A stretch of DNA of 64,000 bases from Phytophthora quininea (taxonomy: Eukaryota > Oomycota > Peronosporomycetes > Peronosporales > Peronosporaceae). Positions within the stretch are counted from its first letter, which is position 1. Every line of letters starts with the position of its first letter. The notes beneath the pieces were generated by a model. That model was given only the letters and a program-made list of their open reading frames with translations, had not been told where the DNA came from and made no database searches. The stretch covers positions 1-64,000 of the forward strand of contig JAAVTG010000186.1 in the NCBI GenBank assembly GCA_011947345.1, in the 5' to 3' direction. This document shows, piece by piece, positions 32,739 through 43,277 of the stretch. The position numbers were made by a program, and so were the translations under genes.

Positions 32739-35700
32739 GGAAATTGAATTGATTAACTGTTTAGCGGATTTCTCGTCTGAAGGTGATAAGCTATCTATCC
32801 GTGAGAGTTACGTTCGTGTCGTGTCGTCCACATGTGGTGCATGGGCTCCGGGATATTATTTTCTGGCGGATCAAAGCCAAGTTTTGCAGCACGCGGACCA
32901 CAGTAGCACGGTTGCAATGAAGCTCATGTGCGTGTTGGTAGAGGAATTGGTAGTGCATCTTGAACGAGTTCAGCAGATTGAGAATATTTGGCACTTCAGC
33001 CGTTGTTTCCTGGCAATAAATGTCGTTCCTGAGCCGCCATGTTGCGTGAAACACTATCGCTGTATAGATCCTCCATAGAAGTATCAGTTCTTTGTGCTCA
33101 CTTCCCCAGTTCCTACGAAGGTCTTGCAATCTTGAGAAGAGTAGCAACCTCCAGCTTAGATCAACGCAAAAGAACGTCGACCACCGGCTCCATAGTTCGC
33201 TCCACATTGGTTCTAATGACGGGCACGTGAAAAACGGTGCTCTACGTTTCGACATCCTGTCATTCCGGACGAACGCAGTTTTGGATGGTAGGATTTAGTT
33301 CTCTGAGGAAGTACAGTCGTGAACCGACTGTGAGGTCTCCGAAGCACATTCGTACTATCACATCATGAATTACCGGCAGTAGATATCCACGTAGAGAAAT
33401 CACCCTGGACAAGGTTTCATGAATCCTTTGTCGAGGACACCCCAGGCCTTCCATCGGATGATGCATCAAATGCATCAACTCCGGAACTTGCTGGAGAATC
33501 ACCTTCCAATCTTGCGATCGCAAATTTGGGAGGAATCGCGTAGTTGGTTCTGTTGGGAGACAGCTGCTTAGCTTGATTCCAAATATCGGTGGTGAATTCG
33601 TACTTGTTACTTCCTGCATTCCTCCTTCGTCCGGGTGCGGTAGTAAGCGATGAAATAATCGGCTCATTTGATGGTAGAGCACGAAAATGTCATGCGGAAG
33701 CACTTTCGTCCCAAGTATTGGATGAATCTCGGAGCAGACGTCCGTGAAAAATGCCGTTGACGACGGCCAGTCTCGATTGGCCCCAGAAAGTCGGCAAAAC
33801 ATAACTTTTATGTTTTGCCAGTTCCCGACAGAGCGCTCGAAAGGCGTTTGACCCTGACCCTAGGGGTTTCGCCGGACTTGCTGGGCTTCGCGTATCAAGT
33901 ACGTGAAATTCAGGCAGCTTGCTCCACCAAATTGGGGTGAATAACACCTTCTGCAGTGTTTTTCTTCTGTTGTAGTGTATCGACTCCGGGGCTGGCCATT
34001 TAATTCTGTTCCACTCACGTAGCAAGTGTCTCCACCACAAAGGTAGCATGCTCGACCTCCAGCCCGCTGGTTTCGGTGGGTTTTGAAGAAAGAAATCACT
34101 CGATCGCGGGCGGGCGAAGTTGCCATAGCGTAATTGGATCATGTAGAGCATTGGGCGATACCATACGTTGTCATCTTCGTCTGGGTGTGTAGTAATCGCT
34201 AATACAAAGTTCTGGAGGAGTTGAAAGTGCTGGCGACGAATAACAGTAGCTACATCAGGAACCCCGATGCCGTCTGGTTCGCGTGGCCTCACAGCCAGGC
34301 CTTTTGAACGATACTTATCCCAGATTTCCCAGTGCTTACGCGGTTGTATAACACGTACCGATTCACAATGCCTTGCCAGCGTTTGATGAACCGGGTTGGA
34401 ATCGTCACCGAAGCTGTGAAATACCACAGCAATGACAAAATCTCTGCTTGGGCGATCAATCTTCGGCGGATTAGGGTTCTCGCTCGGCCTTTCCAAAGTT
34501 GAAGCCGCTTAACCTCCGTCCGCGAAAGGGACAATCAATTTTTGTCGAGTTGATTCGCCACCAATGTTGAAGTATCACCATTGCCGAACGGAATGCCAAG
34601 ATATCGCACGGTTTCGCCGCGCTTCAGTGATTTTAGCGGTGACACTCGCGGAGCAGAACGCTTACTGTTGAGACTCATTATGACACTTTTGTTATGGTTC
34701 AGCCGAGCTCCAGATCCCCACAATAGTCATCAACAATTTGAAGCTGCTCTCTAGCTCCCTCTTTCCTTTTGAGGAAAGCCCAGTGTCGTCGGCAAAGAAC
34801 CCCACTGGGGCGCGTAATGTTTGGCCCACCAAGACATCTAAATCTCTTTGAGCGCGTAACAAATTTCCTAGTGGTTCCAACGAGAGAGCAAACAGATACG
34901 GAGACAATGGATCTCCCTGTTTCACTCCTCGAGTTGGTGTCAGCGAGTCCTGCGCCCATCCGTCGATCCTTAATGAACATTTCCAGTCGTCGTACAATAG
35001 ACGTGTCCACGCCAAAAATCGAGGCCCAAATCCTTGTCGTTCCAAAACTCGAAGGAGGTACGGACGACTAACGCGGTCGTAAGCCTTAGCGAAGTCCAAG
35101 AACGTGGCTAGTCCTGTGCGTTTTTGGAATGTTTCTAAGTGCTGGAGATCGCGGACTAGCATTAGCTGCTGGTCAATCCGACGCCCCGGTATAAAACCCT
35201 TTTGATCCGGATGCACCAACTTAGAAATGTGTGGTCTAAGACGATTCACTAATACTGGCGATAATATCTTGACCTCAACGGGCATCAGTGTGATCGGCCG
35301 GAAGTTTCCCGGTTCAGATCGGTCTCCTTTTTAAACAGTAGTACCACGGAGGAATATCGCTGATGTGGAAGTAAACTTCCACGTTCCAATTGATATCCAA
35401 AACTATCGCAAGTATTTCTCCAAACGCGCCCGGATCTAGACGAAAACAATCACTGGTGAGGCCGTCTGGACCCGGTGCTGAGTGAGGTTTCAGTTTCCTG
35501 ATCGCAAAGGCAAACTCCTCTGCGGCCAACTCGCTGTCAAGATCCTTGGTCACCTCTGAGGATAGTCGGCGCTCGATGCTATCAAGCAAGGTTTGTTGAG
35601 ACGCCATGTCAATCTCTCGTTCTTCAGCTGGGAAGTGAGGGTCGCCGAATATTTTCCCCCAATGCTCTCGAAGGCCATGACAGCTTTCAGTAGGATCGGT

Positions 35701-35815
35701 TGATTCTTCACCAGCAGAAGTTCGTATCGATCTAAATGGAGTGTTTCGAAGTTCGTATCGTGGTGGCCGAAAGAAGAACTTGGTACTTTTTTCAGCTGCA
35801 GTCACGGTTTATTCA
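32739..35815 (-). mobile_element. LINE copy 1 (L1/Tad-like), 5'-truncated
   Basis: Minus strand. From 5': linker with RKLKPHSAPGPDGLT (35314-35805), RT palm (34535-35285) with DFAKAYDRVSRPYL, GVKQGDPLSPYLF and FADDTGLS, then thumb and C-terminal parts (33260-34496) and a Trp-rich zf-RVT-like tail (32791-33255). Endonuclease is absent. The 3' tail ends ...AATCAATTCAATTTCCTCC and is shared with the copies at 38659, 55277 and 58950. Two 2-bp deletions relative to copy 2 break the RT frame after FADD. Confidence 0.85.
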
Positions 35816-35849
35816 AAGCCCCGATTACATGAATTGGCGCAGAGAGGCT

Positions 35850-36300
35850 CCACATACACCGTTTGGTTCCAGCTTGGTTCCAGCTTGGGCTCGACAAATA
35901 CAAGACCGCCAAGAACGTACAGGCGTCCGACGAACTCTAGATCTACGCCAACTACGTCAACTTGTTTGACGACAAGTTGATCAACGCTGGGAAACTTCTT
36001 GATTGCTCCGATTAGGACTGTTGAGGAGATTCAAAAGTGAGTTTATTTACCTTAGCATCTATCGGTGACTGACAGGCACCAACCTTCTCTCCATCAACCA
36101 GATCAGGTACAAGCTGGTAATTCCAACAAGGACCGCGTTATATCGTCATTGAAACTCGAGCTGATCCGAAACTTAGTGCTTGCACTGCGGCGAAAAGACC
36201 GGAGGACTACGTCAAGGCTTCGCTGGAAGTGTCGGGAAAACTCACGGAACATCCCAACTATTACTTCTATCTGAATGCTGTGAGGAACTTGTCTTCTTGA
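35850..36300 (+). pseudogene. RxLR-type effector C-terminal relic
   Basis: Reads KYKTAKNVQASDEL, a stop, YANYVNLFDDKLINAGKLL, later RPEDYVKASLEVSGKL and NYYFYLNAVRNLSS with a stop at about 36300. These are the last helical (WY-like) segments of the effector family. Stops and frame shifts break it, and LINE copy 1 replaces its 5' part. Confidence 0.6.
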
Positions 36301-36481
36301 GCGAATACCACGAAGTCAGGTAAGCGAACATACGTATTTCTCCGGCTCTTCCTATTTTGTTTTAGCTCTTGCAGAGATCGCCTTCCCCATCAATTGTGTG
36401 GTATTTGCAATCCGTACGTCATACACGATTGCGATTCGTAATACGAAAGGCATGCACCGCATCTCCACTCGTACAGGAAAT

Positions 36482-36496
36482 ATTCACTCTGAATTT
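36482..36496 (+). promoter_or_regulatory. Oomycete Inr + FPR-like core promoter
   Basis: TTCACTCTGAATTT resembles the oomycete initiator (YCAYTYY) joined to the flanking promoter region (CAWTTT-like). It lies about 45-58 bp before the ATG at 36540, a usual 5'-UTR length. The same element is at 39828-39842 in reverse for the duplicate gene. Confidence 0.4.
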
Positions 36497-36539
36497 GTAG
36501 TCGAGCTCCAAGTTCTTTCAAGCGACTCCGATCTCTGTC

Positions 36540-37076
36540 ATGTTTCTGCTTCGCGCGCTATTGCTGCTGGCATCCATTTACGATACCGGTTTTGTACTTG
36601 TCAGTCCGACCACGATTTCTTCACTAGATAGCGTCCGCCAAGCACGAAGCTTGAGAGTCGCCGATGAAGAAGAGAGGGTCCGAATTCCTGCCGTGTCTTC
36701 GCTAGCTGCGAAAATGAGATCGGCCACGATGGCCAAGGAAGCTGCCAAGAAAGCCAAAGAAGCAGCCAAGTGGAACCAAATCGACGACTGGTTCGAGAGG
36801 TACTGGATGCCAGTGCAAGTCAAGAGAGATTTAAAGCTAGGCAACAAATCTGGCAAGAAACTCAAGAAGGACAAGAACTACAAGTTCAATCACGCGTACC
36901 TGATCAAATTTGAGGGAAGGTCTGACGAGCACGCGATGGCCTACGTCAACAAGCCCGACGAACGGATCAGACCCGGTAAACGTCCCATCGGGGCTCAAGT
37001 CTCTGTCAAACCAATTGTCAAGTCGGTTCCACTTCGCAGTCTTTCTGGCTCCCTTGGCCCTCGTGGCTGCTTTTAA
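36540..37076 (+). CDS. RxLR-type effector with chimeric C-terminus
   Basis: 178 residues. Signal peptide about residues 1-20, RSLR at 36-39, acidic EEER at 43-46, then helices including KEAAKWNQIDDWFERYW, the W-bearing helix of WY-like effectors. Up to about residue 95 it matches the intact paralog at 39137-39784. After a YLIKFEG segment it jumps to a late-module VNKxDERIRPGK piece and then to the antisense reading of another effector's first helices, ending at GCF. Secreted, host-translocated by family; the tail suggests a rearranged, possibly non-functional product. The duplication arm ends inside it. Confidence 0.75.
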   Translation: MFLLRALLLLASIYDTGFVLVSPTTISSLDSVRQARSLRVADEEERVRIPAVSSLAAKMRSATMAKEAAKKAKEAAKWNQIDDWFERYWMPVQVKRDLKLGNKSGKKLKKDKNYKFNHAYLIKFEGRSDEHAMAYVNKPDERIRPGKRPIGAQVSVKPIVKSVPLRSLSGSLGPRGCF

Positions 37077-37151
37077 CTTTGCAGCAATTAACGACATCAC
37101 AGGAAGATTGATTTTCACATCCGGGGCGGAGTAGAAAAGAAAGAAAATCAC
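36985..37151 (-). pseudogene. Antisense effector fragment (first-helix module)
   Basis: Minus strand reads VKINLPVMSLIAAKLKAA then KTAKWNRLDNWFDR, the post-EER helices of a distinct family member, with no signal peptide. A near-identical copy is at 56884-57000 in reverse orientation. It faces the chimeric effector head-on, a fold-back junction. Confidence 0.55.
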
Positions 37152-37598
37152 GGCTTAGCTTAGTATTTTAAACCAATTCAAAGAGCTAGCATCTTCCTGA
37201 TTCCTGGCTAGAAACAAATTGCGGACAATAGTGATACTATACATGCCAGACCAAAACTTCATCAGATCTGCGTGGCCTCCGTATGTTTGTAAACTGTTCT
37301 TTGAAAAGGGGTGGTATGTGGTGACGGTGGCTTCTTACCAGGACGTAATATGCTGCGTCTGCATCACATTTGGCCTGCCTGAAATGAAAAATCATTGAAT
37401 AGACAGAGACTCGACCCCGATGGAACGTTTACCGGGTCTGATCCGTTCGTCGCGCTTGTTGACGTAGGCCATCGCGTCTGACTTGTGCTGGAGTGCTTCA
37501 GCTTGCTGTACATACATACGGAGACATTGCGGTTCTATTATTCTGCTGTAGCACCACTCCAAATCACCTTCACCACTGATGAAAGGCGTCGGGAATGT

Positions 37599-37613
37599 TT
37601 CACTTGGCAATTC
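37599..37613 (+). promoter_or_regulatory. Oomycete Inr + FPR-like core promoter
   Basis: TTCACTTGGCAATTC, about 56-70 bp before the ATG at 37669, fits the initiator plus flanking element pattern. Identical copies precede the ATGs at 54278 (plus) and 56428 (minus). Confidence 0.4.
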
Positions 37614-37668
37614 ACCCTCCGATCAACAACTGCTCCAAGCTCAGTCGAGTGTTTCCAAGTCCAGAATC

Positions 37669-38438
37669 ATGTCTCCTTTTCATGTCCTACTCGCCACAAG
37701 CATCCTCTACTTCGTCGGTATCACTTCTATCGTCGAGGCAGATCCGACAAACTCACTCACGAAGCCAACCGTCAACGCCATCAACTCTTTCGGTCCAGGT
37801 CGAAACCTGCGAACCGACAACAACACCACAACCAACTCCGAGGAGCGTGTCAACATTCTCGTCGTGTCTTCGATTGCTGCCAAGTTGAGTGCAGCCAAGA
37901 AAGCCAAAGAGACAGCCAAGTGGAACCAAATCGACGACTGGTTCGAGAGGAACCGGATGCCAGTGCAAGTCAAGAGATTTAAAGCTGGGCAGCAAGTTCG
38001 GCAAGAAACTCAAAGGACAAGAACTACAAGTTCTACAAGGCCTATCTGGCCAGATTCGAAGGCAGTCTAGACGATTTGTTGCGCAACAAGTTTTCGACCT
38101 ACGAGGTCTGGTCGATGCTTGGCCTTAAGACAACCCCGTCGAATCTCCTGAAACAGTCAGACGAGCTCGAAGTCTACGCGAAATACGTCAACATGGTCGA
38201 TGACGAGACTATCTCGGCCAATAAGCTTCCCAACCCGTCCATTGATGATATCTTTCTACCAGTGTCTCGACTCGAGTTTCAGGCCAAGTTGTGGGTCCGC
38301 ACCGAGAAGAAAAGGTCCAAAGACTTCGTCAAAGCCTCGCTAGGATTGACTGGGAAAACGGGGACGGACCTCACCGAACACGCCAATTATCCCTACTTTA
38401 AGGAATACCTCGACGACATGAGCAAAATGACTTCGTAA
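37669..38438 (+). pseudogene. RxLR-type effector, frame-broken
   Basis: Signal peptide residues 1-23, RNLR at 45-48, EER at 58-60, then the KWNQIDDW helix. Two 2-bp losses relative to paralogs (near 37974 and 38011) move the frame twice; the C-terminal part (38076-38438) continues as KFSTYEVWSMLGLK, a Y-type helix YAKYVNMVDDETI, PVSRLEFQAKL and the family end YPYFKEYLDDMSK. Family length would be about 257 residues. The 2-bp losses in AG/GA repeats could be assembly slips, so functional status is open. Confidence 0.7.
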
Positions 38439-38658
38439 GTGAGGCGGAGAAACCAGCAACTCGGCTTGATCAACAAGTAAAAACATTGATCAGCAATTGT
38501 CATTGGTGTTATTGTTTTAGTAATTACACCAACTTAGATACTGCGAGTTACAGAGTAAGAAGAAAGATAACATGGATCTCTTGACACAAGAACGCTTACC
38601 AGGAATTTTATCATGACAACTGCACCATGAACCCAACCATGCTGGAATTTTCATCACA

Positions 38659-38904
38659 GGAGGAAATTGAATTGATTAATTGTTTAGCGGATTTCTCGTC
38701 TGAAGGTGATAAGCTATCTATCCGTGAGAGTTACGTTCGTGTCGTGTCGTCCACATGTGGTGCATGGGTTCCGGGATATTATTTTCTGGCGGATCAAAGC
38801 CAAGTTTTGCAGCACGCGGACCACAGTAGCACGGTTGCAATGAAGCTCATGTGCGTGTTGGTAGAGGAATTGGTAGTGCATCTTGAACGAGTTCAGCATA
38901 ACAT
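38659..38904 (-). mobile_element. 245-bp LINE 3' stub between convergent effectors
   Basis: Matches the last 245 bp of LINE copy 1 up to the same tail, strongly 5'-truncated. An identical-position copy is at 55277-55522, so insertion preceded the cassette duplication. Confidence 0.8.
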
Positions 38905-39136
38905 GGTCTGGTAGAGCATGTGCTGTTACTGCCATTCTTCAGTCGTTTATCAAACTTTCCCTCGAGCAGTCCCGTTGTTGGTCGGACTTGTTTTTACTGT
39001 CAACATCACATTGAGAAATGATTCTGAGCAAGACTACACAGCATAGCTGATGAGAGGCTTACCCAGTGGGTCCCCTCCGACCTACTCGTTGAACAGTGAT
39101 ATGCTGAATGACGATTCACAAGTGAGTTCATTTAGT

Positions 39137-39784
39137 TTACCACCCGTAATCTTCAGGTCTCTTCTCGGCGGTGCGAGCGGCAAGTTTTGCCACAAACTCG
39201 GCTCGAGACACTGGTAGAAAGATATCATCAATGGACGGGTTGGGAAGCTTATTGGCCGAGATAGTCTCGTCATCGACCATGTTGACGTATTTCGCGTAGA
39301 CTTCGAGCTCGTCTGACTGTTTCAGGAGATTCGACGGGGTTGTCTTAAGGCCAAGCATCGACCAGACCTCGTAGGTCGAAAACTTGTTGCGCAACAAATC
39401 GTCTAGACTGCCTTCGAATCTGGCCAGATAGGCCTTGTAGAACTTGTAGTTCTTGTCCTTTTGAGTTCTTGCCGAACTTGCTGCCCAGTTTAAGCCCGTT
39501 TTGACTTGCACTGGCATCCAGTACCTCTCGAACCAGTCGTCGATTTGGTTCCACTTGGCTGCTTCTTTGGCTTTCTTGGCAGCTTCCTTGGCCATCGTGG
39601 CCGATCTCATTTTCGCAGCTAGCGAAGACACGGCAGGAATTCGGACCCTCTCTTCTTCATCGGCGACTCTCAAGCTTCGTGCTTGGCGGACGCTATCTAG
39701 TGAAGAAATCGTGGTCGGACTGACAAGTACAAAACCGGTATCGTAAATGGATGCCAGCAGCAATAGCGCGCGAAGCAGAAACAT
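39137..39784 (-). CDS. RxLR-type effector, intact 215-residue frame
   Basis: Signal peptide about residues 1-20 (MFLLRALLLLASIYDTGFVL), RSLR at 36-39, acidic EEER at 43-46, KWNQIDDW helix, then a segment near residues 95-107 read through compensating indels (a paralog has KxGKKLKKDKN there), KFSTYEVWSMLG, YAKYVNMVDD and PVSRAEFVAKLAARTAEKRPEDYGW. It ends 40 residues earlier than the family because the cassette's palindromic junction replaces the end. N-terminal half equals the effector at 36540; C-terminal half equals that at 37669. Secreted host-targeted effector by family. Confidence 0.82.
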   Translation of the reverse strand: MFLLRALLLLASIYDTGFVLVSPTTISSLDSVRQARSLRVADEEERVRIPAVSSLAAKMRSATMAKEAAKKAKEAAKWNQIDDWFERYWMPVQVKTGLNWAASSARTQKDKNYKFYKAYLARFEGSLDDLLRNKFSTYEVWSMLGLKTTPSNLLKQSDELEVYAKYVNMVDDETISANKLPNPSIDDIFLPVSRAEFVAKLAARTAEKRPEDYGW

Positions 39785-40022
39785 GACAGAGATCGGAGTC
39801 GCTTGAAAGAACTTGGAGCTCGACTACAAATTCAGAGTGAATATTTCCTGTACGAGTGGAGATGCGGTGCATGCCTTTCGTATTACGAATCGCAATCGTG
39901 TATGACGTACGGATTGCAAATACCACACAATTGATGGGGAAGGCGATCTCTGCAAGAGCTAAAACAAAATAGGAAGAGCCGGAGAAATACGTATGTTCGC
40001 TTACCTGACTTCGTGGTATTCG

Positions 40023-40473
40023 CTCAAGAAGACAAGTTCCTCACAGCATTCAGATAGAAGTAATAGTTGGGATGTTCCGTGAGTTTTCCCGACACTTCCA
40101 GCGAAGCCTTGACGTAGTCCTCCGGTCTTTTCGCCGCAGTGCAAGCACTAAGTTTCGGATCAGCTCGAGTTTCAATGACGATATAACGCGGTCCTTGTTG
40201 GAATTACCAGCTTGTACCTGATCTGGTTGATGGAGAGAAGGTTGGTGCCTGTCAGTCACCGATAGATGCTAAGGTAAATAAACTCACTTTTGAATCTCCT
40301 CAACAGTCCTAATCGAAGCAATCAAGAAGTTTCCCAGCGTTGATCAACTTGTCGTCAAACAAGTTGACGTAGTTGGCGTAGATCTAGAGTTCGTCGGACG
40401 CCTGTACGTTCTTGGCGGTCTTGTATTTGTCGAGCCCAAGCTGGAACCAAGCTGGAACCAAACGGTGTATGTG
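40023..40473 (-). pseudogene. RxLR-type effector C-terminal relic (mirror copy)
   Basis: Reverse-duplicated counterpart of 35850-36300 with the same stops; adds a short AG insertion near 40475. Also carries the tandem AAGCTGGAACC repeat at its 5' edge. Confidence 0.55.
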
Positions 40474-40507
40474 GAGCCCTCTCTCTGCGCCAATTCATGT
40501 AATCGGG

Positions 40508-41723
40508 GCTTTGAATAAACCGTGACTGCAGCTGAAAAAGTACCAAGTTCTTCTTTCGGCCACCACGATACGAACTTCGAAACACTCCATTTAGATCGAT
40601 ACGAACTTCTGCTGGTGAAGAATCAACCGATCCTACTGAAAGCTGTCATGGCCTTCGAGAGCATTGGGGGAAATATTCGGCGACCCTCACTTCCCAGCTG
40701 AAGAACGAGAGATTGACATGGCGTCTCAACAAACCTTGCTTGATAGCATCGAGCGCCGACTATCCTCAGAGGTGACCAAGGATCTTGACAGCGAGTTGGC
40801 CGCAGAGGAGTTTGCCTTTGCGATCAGGAAACTGAAACCTCACTCAGCACCGGGTCCAGACGGCCTCACCAGTGATTGTTTTCGTCTAGATCCGGGCGCG
40901 TTTGGAGAAATACTTGCGATAGTTTTGGATATCAATTGGAACGTGGAAGTTTACTTCCACATCAGCGATATTCCTCCGTGGTACTACTGTTTAAAAAGGA
41001 GACCGATCTGAACCGGGAAACTTCCGGCCGATCACACTGATGCCCGTTGAGGTCAAGATATTATCGCCAGTATTAGTGAATCGTCTTAGACCACACATTT
41101 CTAAGTTGGTGCATCCGGATCAAAAGGGTTTTATACCGGGGCGTCGGATTGACCAGCAGCTAATGCTAGTCCGCGATCTCCAGCACTTAGAAACATTCCA
41201 AAAACGCACAGGACTAGCCACGTTCTTGGACTTCGCTAAGGCTTACGACCGCGTTAGTCGTCCGTACCTCCTTCGAGTTTTGGAACGACAAGGATTTGGG
41301 CCTCGATTTTTGGCGTGGACACGTCTATTGTACGACGACTGGAAATGTTCATTAAGGATCGACGGATGGGCGCAGGACTCGCTGACACCAACTCGAGGAG
41401 TGAAACAGGGAGATCCATTGTCTCCGTATCTGTTTGCTCTCTCGTTGGAACCACTAGGAAATTTGTTACGCGCTCAAAGAGATTTAGATGTCTTGGTGGG
41501 CCAAACATTACGCGCCCCAGTGGGGTTCTTTGCCGACGACACTGGGCTTTCCTCAAAAGGAAAGAGGGAGCTAGGAGAGCAGCTTCAAATTGTTGATGAC
41601 TATTGTGGAGGATCTGGAGCTCGGCTGAACCATAACAAAAGTGTCATAATGAGTCTCAACAGTAAGCGTTCTGCTCCGCGAGTGTCACCGCTAAAATCAC
41701 TGAAGCGCGGCGAAACCGTGCGA
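40508..41723 (+). mobile_element. LINE copy 2, RT region, cut by YR element B
   Basis: Plus-strand RT: 40664-41011 (linker) and 41040-41720 with DFAKAYDRVS, GVKQGDPLSPYLF, FADDTGLS and RLNHNKS. The RT frame is open where copy 1 is broken. It stops at 41723 where element B begins. Confidence 0.82.
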
Positions 41724-41781
41724 TTTCGGTCTCTTCTCGTCGAAGTTGGGGCTTGTGCCGATGTCGGCACAGAAAACGACT

Positions 41782-41848
41782 TCATTGCAGCGGCACCTCC
41801 GATGCCAGGGTGTGGCGTGGAGGTTGCTCCTTAATGCTGCTGCAATGA
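41782..41848 (-). repeat. Conserved 3' stem-loop of YR element B
   Basis: Arms TCATTGCAGC (41782-41791) and GCTGCAATGA (41839-41848), perfect 10 bp, with inner GCCA-CACCC-TGGC hairpin. Confidence 0.72.
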
Positions 41849-43275
41849 TGAGGGTTTGATCATGCTGCAAGCTAAGTGTGAGGTGAGCCGAGCATCGATC
41901 TTTGTGTACCTTTCCACTGCATTCGATCTCCACCGCCCGAAAAGTTTCACAGCCAAACTGTCGAATCCCGCGTTAAAGAGCGCAGTTGCGCCGCCGCTCC
42001 GCAGCGAGGGAGATCCAAACTGCTCCGGCCTTTTTCCAGTGGTTTCCGCAGCTGCCTTGATCGCTTGAGCGAGATCTCGAACCTGGAGGTTCTGTGATGC
42101 GGTCACTTTGCAGAGTAGCGTGTCTGCATTGACTCTGAGCAAGAAGTGGTGCTTTACCAGATACCAACATGCCAATACTGGATAGCACTGGGGGTGGCCG
42201 GAACGTGCCAACGTTCGCGTTGTTCCATCGCCGAACTGATCTGTTTTACTACCACGAAAGCAGATCATCACTTTGTCTACTTGCTTGAGCTCTGATTGTT
42301 CGCATCCGTTCTTGTCGACAAATTTTACGTCAGATCTCTGGATCGCGTACGATTTCACTTTCCTTCCGTCGGCTAGGTATTCCGATCGGCGCAGAAGAAA
42401 GAAGAAGCCCAGCACCGAAGCCCCCAGATGACTCGGTGCTGGGCGTCTTCGAAATTAAGCTGCGCGTGGAGTTGCTTGAGAAGCTGGCGTGTCGCCGGTA
42501 ATTTTGCGTTTGTTGGACGGTCCTTGTCGCAATAAGTCGTCACTTATTGTGTATGGTAGCACTGAGCAGAGGAAGTCGTAGCACTAAAGCACTCAGGCAA
42601 GATGCCGTCGAAGTTGACAGTTAGTACTAGAAGGTAAATTGAGATCTGATTGAGATTTAAGTCGTGGTTCGCTACCTTTCGTTTGCTACACGACTCTCTT
42701 TCTCTTTTCTTTCATGCAACATGCAGGACTTGAACTGCAACTTCAATTTTTGCTCTTGAGCTTGCATTCAAGCCGCACAGCCTATAGCGGATCACAGCTG
42801 CCGTATTCATCCGTTCTAAAGGGCCGTGTTCAACATCAAGTTCTTGTACAAGTAGCTTCCTCGATTTGCAGCTCGTAGCAGCTTCGATGACTTCGTGACA
42901 GTCCTCTCTTCGCATTCCTGTGATTGCAAGTTGGTGGCCCGGAGTAAGACCGACGTTGAATCCACAGAAGCGGCGATGATGCCACGACACGTGACTGAGC
43001 TTCGAGAGCACGGTGGCGGTCGAGTTACCCGAGCGTGCTTGACTCCAGCCGTATTTCCAACAGTAGATAGCGAACAGCGATAATTGATATGAATGCCGTT
43101 CGGGTTCTGCTGGAAGCCACTCGGAAAGCTGCATGAATCTGCACCAAGACACCCATTGAGCCCAGGTTTCAGCGTATTTAACTGTAGACGACGCGGCCAA
43201 TGATTGGGATTGAAGTGACGTGAAAAGCTCGTGTAAAGTTTTCTCGAGGCTTGTGGCACTGGAGTCTGTTGCCAC
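41831..43275 (-). pseudogene. YR element B tyrosine recombinase, split by a solo LTR
   Basis: N-terminal part 42901-43275 (HSYQLSLFAIYCWKYGW, SWHHRR, GHQLAITGMRR). Catalytic part 41831-42524 with LLRRSEYLADG (catalytic Arg), an HxLR position read as SPSLRSGGA (His to Pro), and ERYTKIDARL (Tyr). The His change and the LTR insertion both argue against activity. Confidence 0.75.
42525..42900 (+). mobile_element. Solo LTR (376 bp) inside element B recombinase
   Basis: Begins TGTCGCAATAAG and ends GACTTCGTGACA, flanked by 5-bp direct repeats GTCCT (42520-42524, 42901-42905). TG...CA ends and a 5-bp duplication fit an LTR retrotransposon left after LTR recombination. Its CTTCGTRACA end resembles that of the chromovirus at 53001-53012. 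Confidence 0.72.
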
Positions 43276-43277
43276 GA

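Larger units (their letters stand above)
34604..36823. repeat. Left arm of 2.2-kb inverted duplication
   Basis: LINE RT, effector relic, promoter region and effector 5' half are repeated in reverse at 39501-41723. Paired positions sum to 76324-76327 throughout, and short frames such as 36398-36631 and 39693-39926 translate identically. Only a few differences are visible (for example one substitution near 36013 and small indels near 35853). Confidence 0.88.
37239..39500. repeat. Effector cassette, copy 1
   Basis: Plus-strand effector, 245-bp LINE 3' stub, minus-strand effector. The same order recurs from 53940, with near-identical 5' flank (37239-38070 versus 53940-54680) and shared segment 38330-39450 versus 54945-56065. 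Confidence 0.85.
39501..41723. repeat. Right arm of 2.2-kb inverted duplication
   Basis: Reverse copy of 34604-36823. The outer end at 41723 is set by element B, which interrupts the LINE at CGTGCGA. Confidence 0.88.

Noticed and set aside
34604..41723. Inverted duplication as a pure assembly fold-back
   Set aside because: Not fully excluded, but the arms carry substitutions and indels and have different outer neighbours, which a simple duplicated read would not give.
42525..42900. Extension of element B recombinase by an extra 100 codons
   Set aside because: The stretch is an insertion with TG...CA ends and 5-bp duplication; recombinase homology resumes on its far side.
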